64,000 nucleotides of DNA from Cupriavidus sp. D384 (GCF_001652915.1 NZ_BBQI01000090.1:124001-188000); one strand, 5' to 3'; positions 51,412-60,806 are shown, numbered from the stretch's first letter. The notes: generated by a model from the sequence alone, not told the origin. Program-made: numbers and translations.

Positions 51412-53043
51412 ATGAAACCCAACACCCTGCGCGTATTCAATACGCTCCATACCTGGGTCGGCCTGATGGCCGGCTGGGCACTGTTCATCGCCTTCTTCGC
51501 GGGCGCGATCACTGTCTTCCACCATGAGCTGCACGTCTGGCAGAACCCGGCGCGCCTGGAGGGCCATCACGGCGCCGAAGTCCAGGTGGATGGCCCCGCC
51601 ATCGACGCCTTCGTGCAAAAGCTGGTCGCGGTGCATCCGGACGCGGCCAACAGCGTTTATGTCGGCCTGCCCAGCAAGGAGGAACCGGACTTCAACGCCT
51701 ACTGGCAGGACAAGGCCGGTGAATGGCACACGATGAACGGCGAGCGCCTGAATGGCGACAAGGCGGCCCAGAACAACACATCGCTCGACCACGTGACTGG
51801 TGAACTGTCGGCGTTCCTGAACTCGCTGCACTATTCGCTGGGCCTGGGCATCAACGGCATGTACTTCATGGGGATCATCTCCGTGCTGTACGGCCTGGCG
51901 CTGGTATCGGGCGTGATCCTGCACCTGCCCCGCCTGAAAAAGGACCTGTTCGCGGTGCGGCCCGGGCGCAACCTGAAGCGTTTCTGGATGGATACGCATA
52001 ACGTGCTGGGCCTGTTCAGCCTGCCCTTCCACCTGATCTTCGCCGTCACGGGCGCGTTCTTCTGCCTGTCGCTGATCATGGTGATGGTTTTCAACACGCT
52101 GACGTTCGACGGCAAGCTCTTCGAAGCGGTACCGCGCGTCACGGGCGCCGCGCCCGAAGTCACGGCCGCGGGCCGCGCATCGCCCACCATGACGTCAGCC
52201 CAGTTGCTCGCGATTGCGCGCGAGCACGGCGGCGAACGGTTCACGCCCAGCGCGATCCGCTTCCAGCGCTATGGCGATGCCAACGCCGTGGCCGAAGTGC
52301 GAGGTGACAGTACGCGCGCGCTGGGCAATGGCGGCGCGGTGGGCATCCACGCCGCCGCCAACGAGCCGAATGCCGGCCAGTTGATCGCCAACCAGACGGC
52401 TGGCGCACGCGATACGAACCATACGGTCTACAGCGCCATGTTCGCGCTGCACTACGGCACCTATGGCGACCTAGCCGTGCGCTTTGTCTACCTTGTGGCC
52501 GGGCTTGCCGGTGCGTTCCTGTTCTATTCCGGCAACCTGTTGTGGATCGAGACGCGCCGGAAGTCGCGCCAGGCCGAACAGCCCCGCGTGCACAGGCTGC
52601 TGGCCCAGGCCACGGTTGGCGTCTGCATCGGCACCTGTATCGGCGTGGCGCTGTGCTTCCCGGCCGCCTTGCTGTGGCCCGACCGTGCGGTGAGCTATGT
52701 GTTCTGGCCGATGTTCGTGCTGTCCGCAGCCTGGGCGCTGGCCCGGCCGCCAATTCGTGCCGCCGTGGAACTGCTCTACGTGGCCGCACTGGCGACCCTG
52801 GCCGTGCCGTTCTCGAACTGGGTCCTGACGGGCGACCACCTGTTTGCCGCCGCACTCCACGGCCGCTGGGTCATCGCCGGCTTCGACATTGGCGCCATTT
52901 CCATGGCAGTCGGCTACATCGCACTGGCCCGGGTCACCCAGCGCCGCGCGCAGAATGGTCCCGCAGAATCGGTTTGGGCACCACGTGGTGCCACGGCGCA
53001 GGCTGCACCGCAGGCAACGATGCGCAAGGCAGACGTATCCTGA
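51412..53043 (+). CDS. PepSY-domain membrane protein (PiuB-like, iron-linked reductase candidate)
   Basis: The 543-residue protein begins NTLHTWVGLMAGWALFIAFFAGAITVFHHELHVW, the conserved first helix of PepSY-associated membrane proteins. Three further helices lie in the middle (HNVLGLFSLPFHLIFAVTGAFFCL and others), and four or more hydrophobic segments are near the C-terminus. Conserved His residues in the helices could bind haem. PiuB/FoxB-like members reduce ferric siderophores at the inner membrane. With the Fur-like site it fits an iron-uptake role; a TonB receptor gene is not in the window. Confidence 0.82.
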   Translation: MKPNTLRVFNTLHTWVGLMAGWALFIAFFAGAITVFHHELHVWQNPARLEGHHGAEVQVDGPAIDAFVQKLVAVHPDAANSVYVGLPSKEEPDFNAYWQDKAGEWHTMNGERLNGDKAAQNNTSLDHVTGELSAFLNSLHYSLGLGINGMYFMGIISVLYGLALVSGVILHLPRLKKDLFAVRPGRNLKRFWMDTHNVLGLFSLPFHLIFAVTGAFFCLSLIMVMVFNTLTFDGKLFEAVPRVTGAAPEVTAAGRASPTMTSAQLLAIAREHGGERFTPSAIRFQRYGDANAVAEVRGDSTRALGNGGAVGIHAAANEPNAGQLIANQTAGARDTNHTVYSAMFALHYGTYGDLAVRFVYLVAGLAGAFLFYSGNLLWIETRRKSRQAEQPRVHRLLAQATVGVCIGTCIGVALCFPAALLWPDRAVSYVFWPMFVLSAAWALARPPIRAAVELLYVAALATLAVPFSNWVLTGDHLFAAALHGRWVIAGFDIGAISMAVGYIALARVTQRRAQNGPAESVWAPRGATAQAAPQATMRKADVS

Positions 53044-53080
53044 CCCGCTTGCAACGGCCGTATCGGCCCGGCTGCAAACA

Positions 53081-53112
53081 AAAAGCCCCGCTCATCTCTG
53101 GCGGGGCTTTTT
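53081..53112. terminator. Bidirectional terminator between PepSY gene and metC-like gene
   Basis: AAAAGCCCCGC and GCGGGGCTTTT form an 11-bp stem over a 9-base loop, with T runs at both ends. It serves the rightward iron operon and the convergent lyase gene. Confidence 0.85.
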
Positions 53113-53130
53113 GCTGCTGGACGCCGGCGG

Positions 53131-54345
53131 TTAGCGCAGGGTTATCTCCATTGCCTGCTTCAGATCGCCGATCAGGTCGCGCGAATCTTCCAGTCCAATG
53201 TACAGGCGCACCAGCTCCCCGGCGTTGATCCAGCCCTCCGGCGGCCAGGTGCCCGCCGGACGCATCGTATCGACGTGATACGGCACGGCCAGGCTATGCG
53301 CGCCGCCCCAGGACCAGCCGATCGCAAACAACTTCAGGGCCTCGACAAATGCATCGACCTGTTCGCGCGAAAAGCGACTATGCAGGATGATCGAAAACAG
53401 CCCGCTGGCGCCGGAAAAATCGCGCGACCATTCCGCGTGCCCGGGGCAGTCGGTCAGTGCCGGATGCAGGACGCGAGTCACCTCCGGGCGCTGCTTGAGC
53501 CATTCGGCAACTTCACGTGCCGCACGGTCGTGCGCGGCCAGGCGCACCGGCATGCTGGCCAATCCGCGCAGCACCAGGAAGCAATCGTCTGCCGACACGC
53601 CCCACCCCATGATCATGCGGGTACGCTTGAGACGGTCATGCACCTTGTCGTCCTGCGTGATGACTGCGCCCATCAGCACGTCGCTGCCCCCGGACTGGTA
53701 CTTCGTCAACGCCTGCACCGAGATATCGATGCCCTTCTCGAAAGGCTTGAAATAAACGCCGGCCGACCACGTGTTGTCGATGGCGGTCAGCACACCATGC
53801 GCACGCGCGGCCGAGACGATGGCATCGCTGTCCGGCACCTCCATCGTCACCGAGCCAGGCGCCTCCATCCAGATCAGTCGCGTATTGGGTTGGATCAGCG
53901 AAGCGATACCCGCGCCAATCGACGGATGGTAGTACCGAACCGTCACGCCGAATTCGCGCGCCAGCCATTCGCCGTGGTCGCGGTTCGGGCCATAGACATT
54001 GTCGGGTACGAGCACGTCGTCGCCGGTTCGCAGCAGGGCAAAGTACACCAGCGAGATGGCGCCCATGCCCGAGGGCAACAGCAATGTGTGCCGGCCACCT
54101 TCGATCTGCGCCAGTTGCTGGCACAGCGCCTCGCTGGTGGGCGTGGCGTGCAGGCCGTAGCGCCAGTAAGTCTTGCTGCGATCACCGTAGGCGCGCAGTT
54201 CGGCAAGGTTGCGGAAGACGATTGTCGAGCCGCGGTAGGTGGGCGTGGAAAAGGAGTCGAAACCCGGCGCGATATCCAGGTCGGGCTGGACCGCAGTGGT
54301 CTGGATATGGCGAGGCGGGTTGCGTGACGAGTCGGAAGCAGACAC
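53131..54345 (-). CDS. metC: Cystathionine beta-lyase (Cys/Met metabolism PLP enzyme)
   Basis: The 404-residue protein has a typical Cys/Met-PLP fold pattern: RYGLHATPTSEALCQQLAQIEGG near 62-84, the phosphate-binding LLPSGMGAISLV near 89-100, DNTWSAGVYFKPF near 190 and the PLP-binding Lys215 in SVQALTKYQSGGSD. The DNTW-S-A-G and the Y-H-P-S-I-G stretch fit cystathionine beta-lyases (MetC), which make homocysteine; a gamma-lyase activity cannot be excluded. It stands alone after a bidirectional terminator. Confidence 0.87.
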   Translation of the reverse strand: MSASDSSRNPPRHIQTTAVQPDLDIAPGFDSFSTPTYRGSTIVFRNLAELRAYGDRSKTYWRYGLHATPTSEALCQQLAQIEGGRHTLLLPSGMGAISLVYFALLRTGDDVLVPDNVYGPNRDHGEWLAREFGVTVRYYHPSIGAGIASLIQPNTRLIWMEAPGSVTMEVPDSDAIVSAARAHGVLTAIDNTWSAGVYFKPFEKGIDISVQALTKYQSGGSDVLMGAVITQDDKVHDRLKRTRMIMGWGVSADDCFLVLRGLASMPVRLAAHDRAAREVAEWLKQRPEVTRVLHPALTDCPGHAEWSRDFSGASGLFSIILHSRFSREQVDAFVEALKLFAIGWSWGGAHSLAVPYHVDTMRPAGTWPPEGWINAGELVRLYIGLEDSRDLIGDLKQAMEITLR

Positions 54346-54428
54346 GGCGGATTCCCTGGAAAATTCGGATCAGGCGTCCGAGCTTACCAGCAAATGCCGC
54401 GCTCGCCACGCGAAGTGGCGCCGGCGCA

Positions 54429-55049
54429 CTAACGGGGCTTGCCAGTCGAGATGGAGGACTTCGGCGCAGGCGGCGCATAGGTGATGCCGCTGCCGGAATT
54501 CATGTCGAACGGCGGAATCACCAGGTATCCGCCAAACGGCCGAATGAAAAACGGCAGAACGATGGACGGATTGTAGGCATCGGTCCAGGTGCCGCGCACC
54601 GCACCATCCCGGTCGATCTGGCCTTCCCAGTTACCGGACACACGCGTGCCATCGTCGGACTCTTCCATCAGGAACGCACCGTTCTCCCACTCCCCGGAAA
54701 GCAGCCGCACACCCTTGCCGTCCCCGATCTGGTATTCGCCCTGCAGGCTGTCCCGCGTATCGGTCTTCGGCGCGATGCGCATGCGCACCTGCTTGTCGCC
54801 CACCGTGCCGACGTACGTCGGATAGTGCGCGTACTCCTGGCGCGGCGACAGCGTGCGTACCTGCCCTGTCGATAGCGACGCCCCGCGCCGGGCTTCGCCC
54901 GCGCGGATAGCGTCGTTGATACCCAAGCTGTCGCCCTGCCCGTTGCCTGTCGACAAATCGTCCCCGGCCGCCATGGTTGCCACCGGCAATGCCACCGAAA
55001 TGGCGACGATCATCGAATACAGAAGGCGGGACAGGACAGGACGGGACAA
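54429..55049 (-). CDS. Exported protein of unknown function
   Basis: The 206-residue product has a signal peptide (about 1-28, hydrophobic MIVAISVALPVATMAAG). The mature part is rich in beta-strand-like stretches (RMRIAPKTDTRDSLQGEYQIGDGKGVRLLSGEWENGAFLMEE...WEGQIDRDGAVRGTWTD). The start may be TTG 55049, which follows a GAGAAAG stretch, or ATG 55013, which shortens the signal. It resembles small periplasmic beta proteins but I do not recognise a family. It follows bktB by 34 bases and may be co-transcribed. Confidence 0.65.
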   Translation of the reverse strand: MSRPVLSRLLYSMIVAISVALPVATMAAGDDLSTGNGQGDSLGINDAIRAGEARRGASLSTGQVRTLSPRQEYAHYPTYVGTVGDKQVRMRIAPKTDTRDSLQGEYQIGDGKGVRLLSGEWENGAFLMEESDDGTRVSGNWEGQIDRDGAVRGTWTDAYNPSIVLPFFIRPFGGYLVIPPFDMNSGSGITYAPPAPKSSISTGKPR

Positions 55050-55082
55050 GACAGCTTTCTCGGCAATAACGAGCAGGTGACG

Positions 55083-56267
55083 TTAGACGCGCTCGAAGAT
55101 CGCGGCAATGCCCTGGCCGCCGCCAATGCACATCGTGACCAGTGCATAGCGACCCTGAACGCGCTGCAGCTCATGCACCGCCTTCACGGTGATCAGTGCG
55201 CCCGTGGCGCCAATCGGATGGCCCAGCGAGATGCCCGAACCGTTCGGATTCACCTTGGCGGGGTCCAGGCCCAGGGCCTTGGTCACGGCGCAAGCCTGTG
55301 CGGCGAACGCTTCATTGGCCTCGATCACGTCCAGATCCTTGACCGACAGTCCGGCACGCTCGAGCGCAATCCTGGTGGCGGGTACGGGACCGATCCCCAT
55401 CGTCTTCGGGTCCACCCCGGCATGACCATAGGACACCAGTCGCGCCAGCGGCTTCAGCCCGCGACGCTCGGCTTCCGCCCGTTCCATCAGCACCACCGCC
55501 GCAGCGGCGTCATTGAGGCCCGATGCGTTGCCAGCCGTGACCGTGCCGTTTTCCTTGACGAAAACAGGCTTCAGCTTGGTCATGTCGTCCATGGTCGCTT
55601 CATGGCGCACGTGTTCGTCGGTATCGAAGACCACGTCGCCCTTGCGCGACTTCAGCGTGACCGGAACGATCTGGTCCTTGAAGTGACCCGCCTTGATCGC
55701 GGCCGATGCCCGGCGGTGCGATTCCAGCGCGGCTTCGTCCTGCTGCTGGCGCGAAATGTCGTATTCCTTCGCGACATTTTCGGCGGTCACACCCATGTGA
55801 ATCGTGTGGAACGGGTCGTGCAGCGCGCCCAGCATCATGTCGACCAGCTTGGCATCGCCCATGCGCGCGCCCCAACGGGCCATCGGCGCCAGATACGGGG
55901 CGCGGCTCATGCTTTCGGCACCCCCGCCAATGGCGACGTCGGCATCGCCCAGCAGGATCGTCTGTGCGGCGCTGACAATCGCCTGCAGACCCGAGCCGCA
56001 CAGGCGGTTCACGGTGAGCGCGGGCGCATTGATCGACACACCGCCGTTCACGGCCGCCACGCGGCCCAGGTACATGTCTTTCGGCTCGGTCTGGATGACA
56101 TTGCCGAACACGACGTGACCGACGTCATCGCCGGACACGTTGGCGCGGGCCAGTGCTTCGCGCACAACCAGCGCTCCCAGTTCGGTCGGGGCCAGGTCCT
56201 TCAGGCTGCCGCCAAAGGTACCGATTGCGGTGCGCACACCGCTGACAACCACCACTTCACGCGTCAT
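55083..56267 (-). CDS. bktB: Beta-ketothiolase BktB
   Basis: The 394-residue thiolase is nearly identical, as far as I remember, to C. necator BktB (MTREVVVVSGVRTAIGTFGGSLKD, VNRLCGSGLQAIVSAAQTILLG). The active-site Cys90 lies in NRLCGSG, the His near 349 in GHPIG and the second Cys near 379 in CIGGG. BktB condenses acetyl-CoA with propionyl- or butyryl-CoA to make C5 and C6 units for polyhydroxyalkanoates. GGAG precedes ATG 56267. It lies close to phaA in this genome, as in C. necator. Confidence 0.94.
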   Translation of the reverse strand: MTREVVVVSGVRTAIGTFGGSLKDLAPTELGALVVREALARANVSGDDVGHVVFGNVIQTEPKDMYLGRVAAVNGGVSINAPALTVNRLCGSGLQAIVSAAQTILLGDADVAIGGGAESMSRAPYLAPMARWGARMGDAKLVDMMLGALHDPFHTIHMGVTAENVAKEYDISRQQQDEAALESHRRASAAIKAGHFKDQIVPVTLKSRKGDVVFDTDEHVRHEATMDDMTKLKPVFVKENGTVTAGNASGLNDAAAAVVLMERAEAERRGLKPLARLVSYGHAGVDPKTMGIGPVPATRIALERAGLSVKDLDVIEANEAFAAQACAVTKALGLDPAKVNPNGSGISLGHPIGATGALITVKAVHELQRVQGRYALVTMCIGGGQGIAAIFERV

Positions 56268-56405
56268 GTTTCGTCTCCATGCGTTATGTTGCGGCGCACA
56301 GTATAGTCTTCGCCAAGCAAAAGCGAACGACCGTACTTTTACCTAATTGTCTGGACAGGCACACTTGCAGCCCGGCCTTCCGGCCCCCGAAGCCGACACA
56401 CTGGA

Positions 56406-57779
56406 TCAGGCGATTTCACCCCAGAGGTCGTGGCCGTCGGCGCCCGTAATCTTCACATTGACGAAGTCGCCAGTCTTGAAACGCTGCGACGGCTTTGCAG
56501 CCGGATCGATATAAACCAGCCCGTCAATTTCCGGGGCATCGGCGGAAGAGCGACCGATGCCGCCGTCCTGGTTCACCTCGTCGACGAGCACCCGCAGCGT
56601 CTGTCCCACCTTGCGCTGAAGCCTGCGCGCCGACACCGCCTCGGCCACTTCCATGAAACGCGCCCGGCGCTCCTCACGGACTTCGTCGGGCAGCGCGCCG
56701 GGCAGGTCGTTCGCCGTTGCACCCTCCACCGGCGAATAGGCGAAGCAACCCACGCGGTCGAGTTCGGCTTCGGCAATGAAATCCAGCAGCGTCTGGAATT
56801 CCGCTTCCGTTTCGCCCGGGAAACCGGCGATGAACGTGCTGCGGATGGTCAGTTCGGGGCAGATTTCGCGCCAGGCGCGGATGCGGTCGAGGGTCTTTTC
56901 GGCATTGGCCGGACGCTTCATGCGCTTGAGCACGTCCGGGTGCGCGTGCTGGAGCGGCACATCCAGATACGGCAGCACATTGCCCTGGTTCATCAGCGGA
57001 ATGATCTCGTCGACGTGCGGGTACGGATACACATAGTGCAGGCGCACCCAGGCGCCGTACTGGCTAGCCAGTTCGCCCAGCGCCGCCACCAGCTCGGTCA
57101 TGCGGGTCTTGAGCGGCCGGCCGGCCCAGAACCCGGTACGGTACTTGACGTCCACCCCGTAGGCGCTGGTGTCCTGCGAGATCACCAGCAGTTCCTTCAC
57201 GCCGGCCTTGAACAGGTTTTCGGCTTCCAGCATCACTTCGGCCACCGGACGGGACACCAGATCGCCGCGCATCGATGGAATGATGCAGAACGAGCAGCGG
57301 TGATTGCAGCCTTCCGAGATTTTCAGGTAGGCATAGTGCTTGGGTGTGAGCTTGATTCCCGCAGCCGGCACCAGATCCGTAAACGGATCGTGCGGCTTCG
57401 GCAGGTGCGTGTGCACAGCCTGCATGACTTCACCAAGGGCGTGCGGGCCGGTAACGGCCAGCACCTTGGGATGCACCGACGATACGATATCGTGTCCCGC
57501 CGCGTCTTTCTTGGCGCCCAGGCAGCCGGTCACGATGACCTTGCCGTTTTCCGTCAACGCCTCGCCGATGGCATCCAGGCTCTCCTGCACCGCCTCGTCG
57601 ATAAAGCCGCAGGTGTTGACCACCACAAGATCGGCACCGTCGTAGGTGCCACTGATGGCATAGCCTTCGGCGCGCAGCTGCGTGATGATCTGCTCGGAAT
57701 CGACCAGGGCCTTGGGGCAGCCAAGTGACACAAAGCCGACTTGCGGCGCAGGATTGGACAGATTGGTTTCAGACGACAT
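56406..57779 (-). CDS. rimO: Ribosomal protein S12 methylthiotransferase RimO
   Basis: The 457-residue protein has the N-terminal cluster-binding cysteines 21, 57 and 86 (SLGCPKA, NTCGF, GCLGAK). The radical-SAM motif is CNHRCSFC (158, 162, 165), and a C-terminal TRAM domain starts near 390 ([12 protein letters not shown]). RimO adds a methylthio group to an Asp of ribosomal protein S12. It sits between bktB and the coiled-coil gene, as in the pha region of related species. Confidence 0.94.
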   Translation of the reverse strand: MSSETNLSNPAPQVGFVSLGCPKALVDSEQIITQLRAEGYAISGTYDGADLVVVNTCGFIDEAVQESLDAIGEALTENGKVIVTGCLGAKKDAAGHDIVSSVHPKVLAVTGPHALGEVMQAVHTHLPKPHDPFTDLVPAAGIKLTPKHYAYLKISEGCNHRCSFCIIPSMRGDLVSRPVAEVMLEAENLFKAGVKELLVISQDTSAYGVDVKYRTGFWAGRPLKTRMTELVAALGELASQYGAWVRLHYVYPYPHVDEIIPLMNQGNVLPYLDVPLQHAHPDVLKRMKRPANAEKTLDRIRAWREICPELTIRSTFIAGFPGETEAEFQTLLDFIAEAELDRVGCFAYSPVEGATANDLPGALPDEVREERRARFMEVAEAVSARRLQRKVGQTLRVLVDEVNQDGGIGRSSADAPEIDGLVYIDPAAKPSQRFKTGDFVNVKITGADGHDLWGEIA

Positions 57780-57958
57780 GGGGCACCGCGAATGTGGGAA
57801 TCTGGGCGCGCCCTACCGTCCCCGGTGGTGCGCCGCGCTGGTCTAGAGGCAACCGGCGAGCCTGCCGGGCGCCGTCATTTGCCATGAAAGGCGGAGATTT
57901 TACCCCGAGCGGCCGTTGTTGGCGCATGGCCCGACCAAATGGGCCGGAAACCGCACCG

Positions 57959-58708
57959 TCACAGCCCAGCCAGACCGCCCACGCGCTCGATGATCGGCTT
58001 CCAGCCAACGGCCAGACCGAGGGCGATGCCCCCGCCCGACGCCACCCAGAAGACCTTGTTGAGTCGGTCTTTCAAGGCGGAAATCCGTTCGTTACTGGAG
58101 TGGATGCGATCTCCAAGGCTCTCTTCCAGCTTGTCCACCCTCGCGTCGGATTTATCGAACCGGTCGTCCACCTTGTCGAACCGGATATCCATCTTGTCGA
58201 ACCGGTCGTCCATCTTGTCCATTCTGGCGTCCATCTGCTCGAACCGCGCGTCCATCTGGTCGAAACGGGCGTCGATGGCATCGAACTTCGCGCCCACGAC
58301 CTCGAATCTTGCGTCGATCGCGTCGAATCGGGCTTCCATCCGGCTAAAGCGCGCCTCGGAACGGGCATCGATCTCTTGCAGCACACGGGTGATGGTCGAC
58401 TCCCATTTGCTCTCCGACGCATCCAGCGCCCGGGTCATTCGGGCCTCGGATTCGCGAATGCGGTCGCTCAACCGGGCCTCGGTTTCGACGATCCCCTCAC
58501 CAAGGCGCCCTTCGGCGGCCCCGATCTGCGCCCGCGTGGCATCGATCCGCTCCTCGATGCCCTGCTGGGCCGCCGACAACGTGCCGACGTCGCGCTGGAC
58601 CTGCGCGACATGCCCGTACACCCCGAGCGCGAACTCGAAGACATTCGTGAATTTCGGCGATTCGACATGGTCGGGCGAAAGGCCCCACCTAGCGGCTTGG
58701 CTGGACAT
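57959..58708 (-). CDS. Coiled-coil membrane-anchored protein of unknown function
   Basis: From ATG 58708 (GGAGG seven bases upstream) the product has 249 residues. A helical N-terminal half is followed by a long run of seven-residue units of the type D-A-R-F-D-x-(I/M/V) (about residues 125-205), an obvious coiled coil. A short amphipathic segment and one membrane helix (FWVASGGGIALGLAVGW) near the C-terminus complete it. Such proteins often act as scaffolds or as cell-envelope-anchored tethers. It lies between phaR and rimO, on their strand, 281 bases after phaR. No function is known. Confidence 0.72.
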   Translation of the reverse strand: MSSQAARWGLSPDHVESPKFTNVFEFALGVYGHVAQVQRDVGTLSAAQQGIEERIDATRAQIGAAEGRLGEGIVETEARLSDRIRESEARMTRALDASESKWESTITRVLQEIDARSEARFSRMEARFDAIDARFEVVGAKFDAIDARFDQMDARFEQMDARMDKMDDRFDKMDIRFDKVDDRFDKSDARVDKLEESLGDRIHSSNERISALKDRLNKVFWVASGGGIALGLAVGWKPIIERVGGLAGL

Positions 58709-58932
58709 GGATGTGCCTCCAGTTCGGGCCCGATGGCAGCGCGCATTACCCGCGCTCGCGCTTGCGATGCCATCGTGCAGCGAAAAAATAAGGATCAGCG
58801 AGTGCCCGGTGCTCAGGGCTTGGCCGATTGGACCACACAAGACGTGCCGTGGTCATCGCCTTACTGGGAGTGCATCACCAATGTGGCAATTCGCCAGACA
58901 TTCACAACATCTCGTCGCCGCCGCACAACGAA

Positions 58933-58960
58933 AAAGGCCCTGCAGTCGTGCAGGGCCTTT
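58933..58960 (-). terminator. Terminator after phaR
   Basis: A perfect 12-bp stem AAAGGCCCTGCA / TGCAGGGCCTTT with a 4-base loop is followed, in the leftward direction, by a T-run. It ends the phaR transcript and isolates the coiled-coil gene, which must have its own promoter in the gap. Confidence 0.88.
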
Positions 58961-58989
58961 CTTTGATCGGCGCGCGAGGGGCTGGCCGC

Positions 58990-59541
58990 TTACTTCTTGT
59001 CCGGCTGGTTGAACGGGAACGTGCCGAACATGCTCTTGGCCTGGTTCTGCATCTGTTCCTGCATCTGCACGAACAGGTTCTTGCTCTGCTCGATGTAGTT
59101 GCTCATCATCCCCTGCATCATCGGGCCTTGCAGGTTCATGAACTGCGACCACATGTCCGGGCTGAACGCCTCGCCCGAATACAGACCCTTCGAGTTCTCG
59201 GCGAGCTTGTTCTGGATATCGATGAACGCCTGGATGTTCTTTTCCAGGTAGGTACCCATCATGCCCTGCATGGCATGGCCGTAGAAACGGATGATCTGCG
59301 ACAGCATGGCGCTCGAAAACATCGGCACGCCGCCCGTTTCCTCTTCCAGGATGATCTGCAGGAGGATGCTGCGCGTGAGTTCCTCGCCCGTCTTTGCATC
59401 GACGACCTTGAATTCCTCGGTATCCATGACCAGCTGCTTGACGTCCGCGAGCGTGATGTAGGTGCTCGTCTGCGTATCGTAGAGCCGGCGATTGGGATAT
59501 TTCTTGATCAGTCGCTCTGCGCCTTTCTTGGTCGTGGCCAT
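58990..59541 (-). CDS. phaR: Polyhydroxyalkanoate synthesis repressor PhaR
   Basis: The 183-residue protein starts at ATG 59541 and matches the remembered C. necator PhaR over its length (MATTKKGAERLIKKYPNRRLYDTQTSTYITLADVKQL as DNA-binding N-terminus, LYSGEAFSPDMWSQFM in the polymer-binding part). PhaR represses phasin genes and its own gene until it binds growing PHB granules. It is the fourth gene of the phaC-A-B-R cluster but separated from phaB by a terminator and 415 bases, so it has its own promoter. Confidence 0.95.
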   Translation of the reverse strand: MATTKKGAERLIKKYPNRRLYDTQTSTYITLADVKQLVMDTEEFKVVDAKTGEELTRSILLQIILEEETGGVPMFSSAMLSQIIRFYGHAMQGMMGTYLEKNIQAFIDIQNKLAENSKGLYSGEAFSPDMWSQFMNLQGPMMQGMMSNYIEQSKNLFVQMQEQMQNQAKSMFGTFPFNQPDKK

Positions 59542-59612
59542 CGGTGCTCTATCCTTTTGTCGTCGCTGATGCCGGCGGTTGGCATCCGCTGCTGCGCCTG
59601 GTCGCAACGCTG

Positions 59613-59632
59613 CTGCACCGCATGCGGTGCAG
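59613..59632. promoter_or_regulatory. 20-bp perfect palindrome upstream of phaR (candidate PhaR operator)
   Basis: CTGCACCGCA joined to TGCGGTGCAG is perfectly self-complementary and lies 72-91 bp before the phaR start. It contains CTGC and GCAG outer blocks. TGC-rich dyads are reported PhaR targets in other bacteria (Paracoccus), so autoregulation is plausible. Confidence 0.55.
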
Positions 59633-59704
59633 TGCGCAATGGACGCGCCGTCCCGGGCGGGATCGGCGCCGCAGGCGCGCAAGATACAACCGGACCAGAC
59701 CCGT

Positions 59705-59718
59705 GAGGAGCGCTCCTC
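59705..59718. promoter_or_regulatory. 14-bp perfect palindrome upstream of phaR
   Basis: GAGGAGCGCTCCTC is perfectly self-complementary and lies about 165 bp before the phaR start. It may be a second regulator site or a small mRNA structure; no protein can be named. Confidence 0.35.
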
Positions 59719-59827
59719 TTTGGTGCCGGTTGCGCCATTGCCCTGATTCTATGCTCAAGAAAGCACTATGGAAAGACGGCAGTGTTTAAGGAAAACCCGC
59801 AGCAAAGTGTCGCGTATACAAAAGAAA

Positions 59828-59862
59828 GGCCGCCCGCGTGCCAGATAAACACGCGGGCGGCC
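59828..59862 (-). terminator. Terminator after phaB
   Basis: A perfect 13-bp stem (GGCCGCCCGCGTG / CACGCGGGCGGCC, 9-base loop) is followed leftward by TTTCTTTT. It ends the phaCAB transcript and is one of the strongest hairpins in the window. Confidence 0.9.
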
Positions 59863-59956
59863 CGTTTCCGCAAGCCGATTGCCGACCCCGGAATCCGCTT
59901 GTGCACTGCGCTGGATGCGCCGCATCAACGCGGCGCCCCAGCGCGTGCCGCCGGCG

Positions 59957-60697
59957 TCAGCCCATGTGCAGGCCGCCGTTCAGCGAGAAGTCGGCACCGG
60001 TCGAAAAACCCGACTCTTCCGATGCCAGCCAGGCGCAGATCGAGGCAATTTCATCCGGCTCGCCCAGGCGCTTGACCGGAATCGTGCCGACGATCTTGTC
60101 CAGCACGTCCTGGCGGATGGACTTGACCATATCCGTGGCGATATAGCCCGGCGACACGGTGTTCACCGTCACGCCCTTGGTGGCCATTTCCTGCGCCAGC
60201 GCCATCGTGAAGCCATGCAGGCCGGCCTTGGCCGTCGAATAGTTGGTCTGACCGAACTGACCCTTCTGGCCGTTCACCGACGAAATATTGACGATCCGGC
60301 CCCAGCCACGGTCGGCCATGCCGTCGATCACCTGCTTGGTCACGTTGAACAGCGACGTCAGGTTGGTGTCGATCACGGCGTCCCAGTCGGCCCGCGTCAT
60401 CTTGCGGAACACCACGTCGCGCGTGATGCCGGCGTTGTTGACCAGTACGTCAACCTCGCCCACTTCGGACTTGACCTTGTCGAAAGCGGTCTTGGTCGAA
60501 TCCCAGTCGGCCACGTTGCCCTCGGACGCCACGAACTCGTAGCCGAGCGCGCGTTGCTGTTCGAGCCATTTCTCGCGGCGGGGCGAGTTCGGGCCGCAGC
60601 CGGCCACCACCTTGAATCCGTCCTTGGCCAGGCGCTGGCAAATCGCGGTTCCAATGCCACCCATGCCGCCGGTCACATATGCAATGCGCTGAGTCAT
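59957..60697 (-). CDS. phaB: Acetoacetyl-CoA reductase (NADPH)
   Basis: The 246-residue short-chain dehydrogenase has the NADP-binding GGMGGIGTAI motif near residue 10-19, NNAG near 88, and the catalytic Ser-Tyr-Lys in ISSVNGQKGQFGQTNYSTAK (Tyr near 153). It reduces acetoacetyl-CoA to (R)-3-hydroxybutyryl-CoA, the monomer for PhaC. Start ATG 60697 has GGAGTG six bases upstream; the open frame upstream is non-coding. The order phaC-phaA-phaB matches C. necator. Confidence 0.95.
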   Translation of the reverse strand: MTQRIAYVTGGMGGIGTAICQRLAKDGFKVVAGCGPNSPRREKWLEQQRALGYEFVASEGNVADWDSTKTAFDKVKSEVGEVDVLVNNAGITRDVVFRKMTRADWDAVIDTNLTSLFNVTKQVIDGMADRGWGRIVNISSVNGQKGQFGQTNYSTAKAGLHGFTMALAQEMATKGVTVNTVSPGYIATDMVKSIRQDVLDKIVGTIPVKRLGEPDEIASICAWLASEESGFSTGADFSLNGGLHMG

Positions 60698-60806
60698 ATC
60701 CACTCCTAGTTGGCTCGCTCGATCGTTGTTATCGATGCTCAGGTCTGTACCGAAACCGGCGGGCTGGCGTTCCTCGGCACGCGCCGCCGGCATACTCCTC
60801 CTGCAA

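Larger units (their letters stand above)
59542..59956. other. phaB-phaR intergenic region (phaR promoter region)
   Basis: This 415-base gap holds the phaB terminator (59828-59862), two perfect palindromes (59705-59718 and 59613-59632) and presumably the phaR promoter. A modest ribosome binding site (AAAGGAT) precedes phaR. No small gene is convincing; open frames here are shadows of GC-rich sequence. Confidence 0.6.

Noticed and set aside
58100..58345. Regular 21-bp repeats resembling a CRISPR array or minisatellite
   Set aside because: The repeats are imperfect, without spacers, and encode the heptads of a coiled coil in frame.
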